Origin: Streptomyces sp. TLI_105
GTDB lineage: Bacteria > Actinomycetota > Actinomycetes > Streptomycetales > Streptomycetaceae
Length of the DNA stretch: 64,000 bases
Assembly (NCBI RefSeq): GCF_900105415.1
Contig: NZ_FNSM01000001.1
Coordinates: 434,001-498,000, forward strand
Reading direction: 5' to 3'
The notes under the pieces were generated by a model, which searched no databases, was not told where the DNA came from, and saw only the letters and a list, made by a program, of their open reading frames with translations. Within the stretch, counting starts at the first letter, position 1. Each line of letters starts with the position of its first letter. Positions 28,811 to 37,281 of the stretch are shown here, piece by piece. Made by a program: the position numbers and the translations under genes.

Positions 28811-31800
28811 GCCGTCTCTCTCTTCCTCCGTCGGTTCCGGCGGTGTTCCGGGGCGGGTGGGGCGCGTCCGTCGCGCGGGTGATCGCCTTCTCGACGGCCG
28901 TGATGCGGTCGGCGAGCAGGCCGAGGGCGGCGACCGCGCGGGCCAGGGGGTCGTCTCCGGAGTCCCCGAGCGCGCGGGCGCGGGTGCGGGCGGCGTTCAG
29001 CTCCGTGCGGCGCGCGGACTGTGCCGGGGTGAGGGTGCCGCGCAGGGCGGCGAGTTCGAGGAGGTTGGCCTCGGCTTCGGTGGTCAGCGTCTGGGCCTCG
29101 GCGGTGTAGTGGTCGTCGATCAGGGCGGCGAGTTCGGCGTCGTCCATGACGGGCGAGATGCGGGCCGTGATCTTGCTCATCGTACGGTACGACCCCTGGA
29201 GCCGGAACGGCGCTGCGGTGCGGGCCTCGTCGGCGGTGGCGGCGGAGGCGATGTACGCCTCGTTGACGGCGAGGACGGTCTCCCGGGCGGTGAGGAGACG
29301 GCGGAGGACGGCGAGGACCTGGTCGAGTTCGGCCGGGGCGTAGGGGTGGGTGAGCCGGTCGCGGCGTGCGGCCGGGTCGCCTGCGGCCAGCCGGGTGAGG
29401 AGCTCCAGGTCGGCGCGGTCGCGCCCGGCGAGCGGGGCGAGGAGCGGGTGGGAGGTGAGGGCGTTCTCGACGAAGCTGAACGCGAAGGCCTCCTCCTTGC
29501 CGGTCAGCACGTCGCCGAGGTTCCACACGTCGGCCCGGCTGGCGAGCATGTCCGGCACGCGGAAGGCCCGTCCGGACTCGGTGTACGGGTTTCCGGCCAT
29601 GCAGACGGCGAAGCGTTTTCCGCGTAGGTCGTGGCCGTTCAGGGTCCGGGTGGCGTCGCAGAGGGGGATGAACTTCTGCAGGAACTCCGGGGAGGTGTGC
29701 TGGATGTCGTCCACGTACAGCAGGACGTTGTGGGCGGCGGCCAGGGCGAAGGCGATCTTCTCCAGCTCCCGGCGGGCGGTGGCGTCGGGTGCCGCGGCGG
29801 GGTCGAGGGAGGTCGTCCGCCGGCCGAGGGCGGGGCCGTCGACCTTGACGAGCAGCAGGCCGAGGCGTTCGGCGACGTACTCGACGAGGGTGGTCTTGCC
29901 GTAGCCGGGCGGGGAGAGGAGCAGCAGCAGCCCGTGGGAGTCGCCGCGCTCGGCGGTTCCGGCGGCGCCGAGCTGCTTGGCGAGGTTGTCGCCGAGGAGC
30001 GGGAGGTAGACCTCGTCGACGAGCCGGTTGCGGACGAAGGACGACATGACGCGGGGGCGGTACGCGTCCAGGCGGAGGCGGGCGCGCTCGGCGGTGAGGA
30101 GTTCCGTCCGCTGCCGCTGGTGGGCGCGGAAGGCCGGCGCGTCGACGGCGGCGAAGTGCCGTGTCCTGGCGAGGAACTCGTCGAGTCGCAGTTCCAGCGA
30201 GCGTGCCCGCACCCGGGGGTGGTCGCCGAGGAGCCCGGTGATCGTGGCCGTGGTCGGGGCGTCGACCTCGTAGCGGTCGAGCCCCGGGCAGAGCTCGACG
30301 GCGACGGCCTCGGCGAGCACGCCCGGGTCGTACGGCTCCCCGGACGCCGACGCGTACGAGGTGAGCCAGGCCTCGACGAACCGGCGTCGCGCGTCCGGCT
30401 CGGTGAGGGCGGCGAGGGCGTCGTCGTAGGCGGAGGCGCCGACGGTGCGGCGGAAGGCGGCGAGGAGGGCGCGCGCCGCGCCGGAGACGGCGAAGCCCGC
30501 CGGGCCGGAGGCGAGTTCGTCCGTCAGGTACGCGGCCGCCGCCGGGTCCCCGGTCGCTTCGGCGAGCTCCTCCCTCAGCCCGTCGAGGGCCGAGTCGGTG
30601 CCGAAGAGGTCACGGGCCCGGGTCAGCGCGACCGCCTGGTGGGTCCACTGCGCGCGGGCCCCGTCGGTGGTGGACGCCCAGAAGAGCTGGGCGGTCGCGC
30701 GCGCCGCCCCGGTGTGGCGCAGCGGTCCGGCGCCTTCGTCCAGCTTCAGCACCGCTTCCAGGATCAGCGCCGCGTCGTGGTCGTGGACGCCGCGCTCGTG
30801 GCCCTCGTCGTAGGCGGCCTCGGCCGCCTGCCGGGCGAGCGCGCCGAGGTCCGCTCCGGCGAGGCCGTCCGTGCCGTGCTCGGCCAGGAGGCGTGCCGCC
30901 AGGTGCTCGGCCCGGTAGACCTCGGGCGACTCGGAGGGCAGGGTCCGGTCCCAGAGGTGACGGGCGGCGGTGAGGGCCGGGTGGGTGACGGGTTCGCGGT
31001 AGTCGGTTCCCGTCAGGGCGAGGACGAGGGCGCCCCCGCCCGAGCCCCCGCCCGCGTCCTCGTGCGGGACGAGGGTCAGCTCGGGGGCCTGCCGGGTGAC
31101 GGCGAAGCGGTGCCGGCCGAGGCGGATCGTGTCGCCGCCGTCGGAGAAGAGCTCGGCGCGGTCCCGCAGTGCCCGCCCGGCCTCCTGGCGGGCGGCGCCG
31201 AGGCGGCTCTCCAGCTCCTCCGCCCGTGCCCGGTCGCCGAGCTCCCGCAGTTCCTCGCCGAGGCGCCGGACCCGGGTGACCATGGGGTCGGAGGCGAAGT
31301 AGGTGTGCACCTCGTCCAGGTCGGTCAGGCCCGCCGCCCGTCGGGCGATGGTTTCCAGGACCCGGCCGGCCGAGCCGGCGAGGCGCGCGGCGCGGCGGGC
31401 ACGGGCGTCCTGGAGGGCCTGTCCGCGTGCGGTGAAGGCGTCGTGGATCTCGGTGCGCCGCTCGGCGACGGCGGCGAGGAAGCCGTCGTGCCCGGTGAAG
31501 CGGGATTCCAGGTTCTCCAGCTGGAGCAGGAGCCGGCCGAGCTGTTCGTCGCAGCGGTCGGGGGTGCCGGCTGCGGCCAGGGCGCCGGTGACGGCCTGGC
31601 CGAGCAGGGCGAGCTCGGCGGCGAACTCGGCCCGGCCCTCCTGCTCCAGGAGTTCGGTGCGGCGGGCGGCGAGATGGGCCCGGGCGCGGTTGAGCGCGCC
31701 CAGGACGTCGGCGACGCGCGCCAGGATCGAGGCGCGGACGGTGGCGTCGCCGACGTCGAGACCGGCGATGACCTCGCCGAGGGTGCGCAGCTCGTGGGTG

Positions 31801-33659
31801 CGGGCGTCGATCCGTTCGCCGACCGGCCCGGTCTCGGCGACGGTGGCGAGTGCCCCGGCCTCGGTGGCGAGGCGTTCGGCCTCGGTGTGGTGGGCGGTGA
31901 AGGCGTCCTCGCCCCGGAGGAACGCGACGGCCCGCCGGGCGGCGGAGACGATGTCGGCCCCGACGTCCGCGGCGAGGGCGTCGATGGCCGCCGTGTCGGC
32001 GTACCGCATGTCCCTGAGGGTCACCAAGCGCCCTTGTGCCGTGCGGAGTTCGGTGATGCGGGCGATCCACTCCCCGGCCGTGGCGGGCGCCTCGCCCCGG
32101 ATGCGCCGGACGAGGCGGCCGATCTCCTGGGCGGAGTCGGCGAGGGCCTCGGCCGCCTGCCGGGTGAGCGCCGTGACGGTGCCGAACTCGTCGAGGACCT
32201 GCGCGGCGGTGGCCCGCAGTTCGGTCAGGGGTGTGCCCAGGTCGCCGGTGTCCGGGTCGCCCAGCCAGTGGTGGACGTCGCCCGCGCGCACGCAGGCGGC
32301 TACGAGCGCCTCGTACACCTCGGTGGTGGGTGTGGGCTCGGTGGCCTGCCGGGCGATCGACAGGCAGTCGGCGATCCCCCGGACGAGGTCGGCGTTGCCG
32401 ATGCGGGCCAGGGGGCCGGTCCCCGCGGGGCGCCGGTGGGTCTCGGAGACGTACGGCGTGCGCCAGATCTGCACCGGGTGGGTCCGGCCCGGCTCGCCGG
32501 ACTCGCCGCGGAGCACGGCCATCGTCCCGTCGTCGAGCAGGGCGTATCCGCGGCAGAGGAGCGGGGTCGCGATCTCCTTGCCGATGGGGTCGTACGGGAG
32601 GAGCAGGGTCCGGCCCTCCGTGCGGGCGCGGAAGACGAAGAGGAGGTGCTCCCCGTCGGGCGAGCGGACCGTCCGGTCGAAGGCCTGTCCCGCCGTGTCG
32701 GTCTCGAAGGTCCTCACGGCGCCTGAGGCGAGGCAGTAGCCGCCGGGGAACACGATCCCCTCGTCCTCGGGCAGCCGCAGGCACGCCTGTCCGATGGCGT
32801 CGAGCCTGACGGCGGCGCCGGTCAGGGTGTTGAAGACGAGGTGCCGGCGGACGTCCTCCTTGTAGGGGCGGACGCGCACCAGGATCAGTGCGCCCACGAC
32901 GGCGTGGGCCACCTCGGCGTCGGCGAGGGACTGCAGCGGCTCGTCGACCGGCTCCGTGTGGACGCTCCCGGCCGTGTCGGTGTCGTCGTCGGTCCTGACC
33001 GTCAGCGTCCCGCCGACCGTGGAGACGAACAGGCGGCCGCCGAGCGAGATGTGCGGGTGCCGGCCGGGTACGTGGTCGTCGCGGGTCGTCTCCACCCATG
33101 CGAGGTCGTCGGAGGGAGGCAGGACGTGGTCGCGTTCGCCCCGGGCGTCGAGGAACCGCATCTCGCCGGCGGGTCCGACGGACCAGCGCAGGACCCGCAG
33201 GTCGTCGTTCTGCTCCCCCGTCCGGAAGACGGCGAGGAGCCGGCCCTCGACGCGTCGCAGCCGGATCAGGCGCGCGCCCCGGTAGTAGCGGTGCAGCGCG
33301 GAGAACTCCCGTACGAAGGCGGGGTCGTCGAGGAGTCCGGGCACCGCCCGCGCGGGCAGCGCGTTCAGGTCGCGGTCGTGGAGGGTGAGGACGTCGGCGA
33401 CCGAGACCTCGGAGAGCCCCGTGCCGGAGGGCTGGGAGCCGAGGAGCAGGACGTCGTCGCCGACGGCGACGACGTCCTGGGGCACGCAGGCGCGCTCGGT
33501 GTCGATGCGGCGGGTGTCGGCGAGCGCGAGCTCGCCGGAGCCGAAGGCCGCGATCCGCTCCTCGTCGAGGGCTCCGGCGCGCCTGGCCAGCTCGGCGGCC
33601 CGTGCCGCGAGCCGGTCGCGCAAGACCGTGTACGTGTCCTCGTCGATTCCGGCACCCAT
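28752..33659 (-). CDS. Giant DUF3686-AAA ATPase (annotated elsewhere as DNA repair ATPase)
   Basis: A 1635-residue cytoplasmic protein. The first 500 residues form a beta-rich region with blades such as LLLGSQPSGTGLSEVSVADV and LVFNTLTGAAVRLD, matching the DUF3686 region that accompanies this ATPase. Residues about 500-1150 are long, Glu/Ala/Arg-rich helices likely to be coiled coil. A C-terminal AAA module has Walker A SPPGYGKTTLVEYVA (Lys1255) and Walker B LLYVDDIQ (Asp1317-Asp1318). The start ATG 33659 has AAGGAG 9 bases upstream. It lies 96 bases after the flotillin gene on the same strand. The DNA-repair label is an annotation habit; activity is unproven. Confidence 0.85.
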   Translation of the reverse strand: MGAGIDEDTYTVLRDRLAARAAELARRAGALDEERIAAFGSGELALADTRRIDTERACVPQDVVAVGDDVLLLGSQPSGTGLSEVSVADVLTLHDRDLNALPARAVPGLLDDPAFVREFSALHRYYRGARLIRLRRVEGRLLAVFRTGEQNDDLRVLRWSVGPAGEMRFLDARGERDHVLPPSDDLAWVETTRDDHVPGRHPHISLGGRLFVSTVGGTLTVRTDDDTDTAGSVHTEPVDEPLQSLADAEVAHAVVGALILVRVRPYKEDVRRHLVFNTLTGAAVRLDAIGQACLRLPEDEGIVFPGGYCLASGAVRTFETDTAGQAFDRTVRSPDGEHLLFVFRARTEGRTLLLPYDPIGKEIATPLLCRGYALLDDGTMAVLRGESGEPGRTHPVQIWRTPYVSETHRRPAGTGPLARIGNADLVRGIADCLSIARQATEPTPTTEVYEALVAACVRAGDVHHWLGDPDTGDLGTPLTELRATAAQVLDEFGTVTALTRQAAEALADSAQEIGRLVRRIRGEAPATAGEWIARITELRTAQGRLVTLRDMRYADTAAIDALAADVGADIVSAARRAVAFLRGEDAFTAHHTEAERLATEAGALATVAETGPVGERIDARTHELRTLGEVIAGLDVGDATVRASILARVADVLGALNRARAHLAARRTELLEQEGRAEFAAELALLGQAVTGALAAAGTPDRCDEQLGRLLLQLENLESRFTGHDGFLAAVAERRTEIHDAFTARGQALQDARARRAARLAGSAGRVLETIARRAAGLTDLDEVHTYFASDPMVTRVRRLGEELRELGDRARAEELESRLGAARQEAGRALRDRAELFSDGGDTIRLGRHRFAVTRQAPELTLVPHEDAGGGSGGGALVLALTGTDYREPVTHPALTAARHLWDRTLPSESPEVYRAEHLAARLLAEHGTDGLAGADLGALARQAAEAAYDEGHERGVHDHDAALILEAVLKLDEGAGPLRHTGAARATAQLFWASTTDGARAQWTHQAVALTRARDLFGTDSALDGLREELAEATGDPAAAAYLTDELASGPAGFAVSGAARALLAAFRRTVGASAYDDALAALTEPDARRRFVEAWLTSYASASGEPYDPGVLAEAVAVELCPGLDRYEVDAPTTATITGLLGDHPRVRARSLELRLDEFLARTRHFAAVDAPAFRAHQRQRTELLTAERARLRLDAYRPRVMSSFVRNRLVDEVYLPLLGDNLAKQLGAAGTAERGDSHGLLLLLSPPGYGKTTLVEYVAERLGLLLVKVDGPALGRRTTSLDPAAAPDATARRELEKIAFALAAAHNVLLYVDDIQHTSPEFLQKFIPLCDATRTLNGHDLRGKRFAVCMAGNPYTESGRAFRVPDMLASRADVWNLGDVLTGKEEAFAFSFVENALTSHPLLAPLAGRDRADLELLTRLAAGDPAARRDRLTHPYAPAELDQVLAVLRRLLTARETVLAVNEAYIASAATADEARTAAPFRLQGSYRTMSKITARISPVMDDAELAALIDDHYTAEAQTLTTEAEANLLELAALRGTLTPAQSARRTELNAARTRARALGDSGDDPLARAVAALGLLADRITAVEKAITRATDAPHPPRNTAGTDGGRERRHGQAGARGDRTEVDPLPGV

Positions 33660-33755
33660 CTCGTCCCGCTCCTTGTACGGTGGTGAGTACGGGTCCGGTG
33701 CCGCCAACTCCCCCGTTTGCCGGCGCCGGACCCTCTGTGACCGCTCCCCGTGCGG

Positions 33756-35825
33756 TCAGTTCTTGGCGGCGCCGTTCAGCGCGGTCGTCTCCGCCGCGGG
33801 CGCCGCGGCCGGGGCGGGAACCTGCGCGTCGAGCACCCCGTCGAGCACCCCGGAGTTCATGACCTTCGCGAGGAACGCGGAGACCCCGAGGTTCTGCACG
33901 TCGGTCGTGGACAGCGAGCCCAGCACCTTGGTCAGGTCCTCCGTGAAGGAGCCCGAGCCGTTCAGCCACGGCCCGGCGAGCGCCTGCGCGGTCTGTGAGT
34001 GGTCCACGAAGCCGTCGACGGACTTGCCGAGCGCGATGGACTGGACGAGCCGGTCGAGGAAGACCGAATCCCCGCCGACGATGTTGATGTCGGCGTGCTC
34101 CAGACCGGTCGCGAGGACGGTGGCCTGCGCCTGGGCGACCTGCCGCTGGACGTCGAGCCCGGCGAGCCGGATCTCCTTCTCGGCGGCCAGCCGCAGCCGG
34201 TACTCCTCGTGGGTGCGCGAGGCCCCGTCCAGCGCGGCCATCGCGGCCGCCTTCTCGGTCAGACCTGCCGCCTCGGCCTTCAGCTTCTCGCCGATCGCCG
34301 TGGCCTCGGCCAGCGCCTTCTCCCGCGTGCCGGCCGCCTCGGCGAGCGCCTTCTCGCGGACACCGGCCGCCTCGGCGCGCAGCCGGGCCTCGGTGGCCTC
34401 CGCCTCGGCGCGGCCGGCCTTCTCGATGACGTCGGCCTCCATGTCCCGTACCCGCACGGCCGCGAGGCCCTCGGCGGCGGCCTCGGCCTGGACGCCCTCG
34501 GCGAGGCGGATCTTGGCGCGGGCGTCCATGTCGGCCGCCTTGTTGCGGGCCTCCGCCAGGGTGAGCTCCTCCGCAGCCCGGTGGACGGCGGCCTGCTCGG
34601 CCGCCTCCGCCGCCTTGATGTCCTTGACCAGCTTCTCCTGCGCCTCCGCCTCGGCCGCGATGACGACGGCCTGCCGGGTGCGCTCGGCCTCCTCGACCAT
34701 GCGCAGCCGCTTGATGGACTCCTCCTGCTCGGCGACCGTGCGGTCCACCACGACCCGCTCCCGGATCACCTCGGCGATCTCGCGGCGCTCGGCCTCGACC
34801 TCCTTGTCGGCGGCGATGCGGGTCAGCTGGGTCTCCCGGTCGCGGGCGATGACCTCCAGGAGGCGGTCCTTCTCGATCCGCTCGTTCTCGACGGCGATGA
34901 CCCGCTCGCGGTTCTTCTGCGCGACCGCCACCTCGCGGGCCTGGTTCTCGCGCTGGACGCCGAGGTGCTCCTCGGTCCTGAGGAAGGCGCTCTGCGCCCG
35001 CAGCCGCTCCTCCTCCACCACGCGCGCGGTCTCGGCCTCCTCGCGTGCCCGCGAGGTGTCGATCTCCCGCCTCTGCTTGATCTCCGCGTCGGCCTGACGC
35101 CGCTCCAGCTCCAGGATGGCCTCGCGGGCGTCGACGTTCTGGCGGGTGATCTCCTTCTGCTCGTTCTGCCGGTACTCGTTCGTCCGGACGTTCTCCACGG
35201 CCGTCAGCTCGGTGATCTTGCGGATGCCCTGGGCGTCGAGGATGTTGCCGGGGTCGAGCTGGCTCAGCGGCGTCTGTTCCACGTGGTCGATGGCGGCGTC
35301 CTCCAGGTGGTAGCCGTTGAGGTCGATGCCGATGAGCTCGATGATCCGGAACCGCAGTTCCTCGCGCTTGGTGTAGAGGTCGGTGAAGTCGAGCTGCTTG
35401 CCGACGGTCTTGACGGCCTCGGAGAACTTGGCGTGGAACAGCTCCTCCAGGGTCTCCTGGTGGCTGGCCCGGGCGGTGCCGATGGCCTGCGCGACCTTGA
35501 TGACGTCCTCCACGGTCTTGTTGACCCGGATGAAGAACGAGATCCGGATGTCGGCACGGATGTTGTCCCGACAGATCAGCCCGTCCCGGCCCATCCGGGA
35601 GATCTCGAAGGTCTTCACCGAGATGTCCATGACCTCGGCCTTGTGCAGGACGGGCAGGACGATCTGCCCCGTGAAGGTGACGTCGACCTTGCGCGTCCTG
35701 GAGACGATCAGCGCCTTGCCCTGCTCCACCTTGCGGAACAGCCGGCCGACCACGAGGAGCAGAGCGACGGCGATGAGCAGGACGACGGCGATCAGCACGC
35801 CGGCGCCTCCGGTGACGACATCCAT
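33756..35825 (-). CDS. Flotillin-like SPFH/band 7 membrane scaffold protein
   Basis: A 689-residue flotillin homologue. One N-terminal transmembrane segment (GVLIAVVLLIAVALLLVVGR, residues 9-28) anchors it with no cleavable signal. The SPFH domain covers about residues 40-235, including KTFEISRMGRDGLICRDN and RFRIIELIGIDLNGYHLED. A long charged Ala/Glu/Arg coiled coil runs from about 235 to 590, then a C-terminal domain with VGGDSVFLDRLVQSI. Flotillins oligomerise into membrane microdomains and recruit partners. It is the first gene of a unit with the giant ATPase and zinc ribbon, suggesting that it docks the ATPase on the membrane. The start Met is chosen next to the TM. Confidence 0.9.
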   Translation of the reverse strand: MDVVTGGAGVLIAVVLLIAVALLLVVGRLFRKVEQGKALIVSRTRKVDVTFTGQIVLPVLHKAEVMDISVKTFEISRMGRDGLICRDNIRADIRISFFIRVNKTVEDVIKVAQAIGTARASHQETLEELFHAKFSEAVKTVGKQLDFTDLYTKREELRFRIIELIGIDLNGYHLEDAAIDHVEQTPLSQLDPGNILDAQGIRKITELTAVENVRTNEYRQNEQKEITRQNVDAREAILELERRQADAEIKQRREIDTSRAREEAETARVVEEERLRAQSAFLRTEEHLGVQRENQAREVAVAQKNRERVIAVENERIEKDRLLEVIARDRETQLTRIAADKEVEAERREIAEVIRERVVVDRTVAEQEESIKRLRMVEEAERTRQAVVIAAEAEAQEKLVKDIKAAEAAEQAAVHRAAEELTLAEARNKAADMDARAKIRLAEGVQAEAAAEGLAAVRVRDMEADVIEKAGRAEAEATEARLRAEAAGVREKALAEAAGTREKALAEATAIGEKLKAEAAGLTEKAAAMAALDGASRTHEEYRLRLAAEKEIRLAGLDVQRQVAQAQATVLATGLEHADINIVGGDSVFLDRLVQSIALGKSVDGFVDHSQTAQALAGPWLNGSGSFTEDLTKVLGSLSTTDVQNLGVSAFLAKVMNSGVLDGVLDAQVPAPAAAPAAETTALNGAAKN

Positions 35826-35900
35826 GAGAAACCCCGTCCGTTTTCTGTCTCCCGGCATCGGGCCGACGCCCATGCCCTCCGGTGGGGCCATCCTGAGACA

Positions 35901-35933
35901 GGATCACCCGTCGGGCATTGCCGTGATCCGGCA
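35901..35933. promoter_or_regulatory. Overlapping dyads between flotillin and PucR-type genes
   Basis: GGATCAC-N15-GTGATCC (35901-35929) overlaps a second dyad TGCCG-TGATC-CGGCA (35919-35933). Both are in the 208-base divergent intergenic region. They are candidate sites for the PucR-type protein acting on the flotillin-ATPase unit. Confidence 0.45.
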
Positions 35934-36033
35934 GTCTTCGAGGTCTCCTCCATGCCGGTCGCACACCCCGGGGGACGGCATGTCACTCTTGATCGCCGCG
36001 TGTCGGGGACGCGTCGGGAGACGGGGAGGGACC

Positions 36034-37095
36034 ATGACGGAGAGGGAGCCGGCCGAGGAGTACCTGGAGGGGTACGCCGAGATACTGGCGGCGGTGTGCG
36101 CGACCCGCCGCAGGCTCACCCGGGAGGAGCGCGAGGCCCTGGGCGCGCTCGGGGAGCGGTCCGCGGAGGCCGGCATCGGACTGCGGGCCCTCGTCCGGGC
36201 CCATCTCTCCGCCGCCCAGCGGGTGCGTCCCGGTCTGTCGCAGACGGCCGCCGAGCACCTCCTGAGCGCCGTCGAGCAGGCCGTGGACGCCTTCGCCGAG
36301 GGGCACGAGCGGGCCCAGCACCTGGCGGTGCGTCAGGAGGAGGCGGCGCGGCGCGAGTTCATCGACGACCTGCTCCACGGCCGCAGCGATCTCGGCCGGC
36401 TGGCGGAGCGGGCCGAGCGCTTCGGACTGCTCCTCTCGCACGCCCACGCCGTCGCCGTCGCCCAGGGCCCGGAGCCGTACAGCGACGGCTACGCGGTCAC
36501 CCGGAGCGTCGAGTCCTCGCTCGTCGCCCGCTTCGGCAATCGCCGCATCCTGCTCACCACCAAGGACGGGCGGCTCATCTGCGTCGCCCCGGCCGACGAG
36601 CCCGAGGTGCTCACCCACTTCGCCAAGCAGGCGTACGCGGCGACCGACGGCGGCCGGGTGGCGATCGGCCGCGCGCATCCGGGGGCGGGCGGTGTCGTCC
36701 ACTCCTACGAGGAGGCGCTCAACGCCCTCGCCCTCGCCGCCCGCATGGACCTCACCGATCCGGTCCTGCACGCCGCCGACCTCCTCGTCTACCCCGTGCT
36801 CACCCGCGACCGGCAGGCCATGGCCGAGCTCGTGGGCACCGTCCTCGGCCCGCTCCGCCAGGCCCGGGGCGGTGCCAAGCCCCTCCTGGACACCCTCACG
36901 GCGTACTTCGACACCGGCTGCGTCACCGCCCAGGCGGCCCGCAGCCTCAGTCTCAGCGTGCGGGCCATGACGTACCGCCTCGACCGCATCCACCGTCTGA
37001 CCGGCGCGGACCCCGGCGATCCCGTCCAGCGCTACACCCTCCAGACGGCCGTCATCGGCGCCCGGCTCCTGGACTGGCCCGACCAGCCGCTGTGA
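36034..37095 (+). CDS. PucR/CdaR-type helix-turn-helix regulator
   Basis: A 353-residue regulator. The N-terminal half is helical (RATRRRLTREEREALGALG and the AQRVRPGLSQTAAEHLL stretch) and resembles the RsbR-like helical N-domain of this group. The C-terminal PucR HTH is clear: LLDTLTAYFDTGCVTAQAAR then SLSVRAMTYRLDRIHRLTGA. Such proteins activate or repress adjacent genes in response to metabolites. It is divergent from the flotillin gene, with dyads between. ATG 36034 follows GGGGAGGG. It probably controls the flotillin-ATPase unit, by position. Confidence 0.87.
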   Translation: MTEREPAEEYLEGYAEILAAVCATRRRLTREEREALGALGERSAEAGIGLRALVRAHLSAAQRVRPGLSQTAAEHLLSAVEQAVDAFAEGHERAQHLAVRQEEAARREFIDDLLHGRSDLGRLAERAERFGLLLSHAHAVAVAQGPEPYSDGYAVTRSVESSLVARFGNRRILLTTKDGRLICVAPADEPEVLTHFAKQAYAATDGGRVAIGRAHPGAGGVVHSYEEALNALALAARMDLTDPVLHAADLLVYPVLTRDRQAMAELVGTVLGPLRQARGGAKPLLDTLTAYFDTGCVTAQAARSLSLSVRAMTYRLDRIHRLTGADPGDPVQRYTLQTAVIGARLLDWPDQPL

Positions 37096-37147
37096 CGTGT
37101 CTGGCGCCGGTCGCCGTAAGGTCCGTTCTGCTTCGCGAGTGAACCCG

Positions 37148-37168
37148 AACTGATCGCTGATCTCAGTT
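37148..37168. promoter_or_regulatory. Candidate operator AACTGA-N9-TCAGTT upstream of terpene synthase
   Basis: A 6-bp inverted repeat in a comparatively AT-rich stretch, 114 bases before the terpene synthase start. The spacer also holds TGATC half-sites. It may be an operator; no regulator is adjacent except the PucR-type gene upstream. Confidence 0.35.
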
Positions 37169-37281
37169 AGTTGAACGGTTTCCGGCCGTCTCTGGTGGGC
37201 AGGTTTGCAGAGCCGTGGACCGGGCATCGTCCGGCCTCGCGGCACAGCGATGCGGGCCGGAGTGAGAAGGAGGTCGGTCCC

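Noticed and set aside
29631..32726. 1031-codon plus-strand open frame opposite the giant ATPase
   Set aside because: Low-complexity Gly/Val/Glu translation and no ribosome site. It mirrors the codon bias of the real minus-strand gene.
33999..37142. Plus-strand frame over 1000 codons spanning flotillin and the PucR-type gene
   Set aside because: Runs through a divergent promoter region and has no family similarity; GC-driven open frame.
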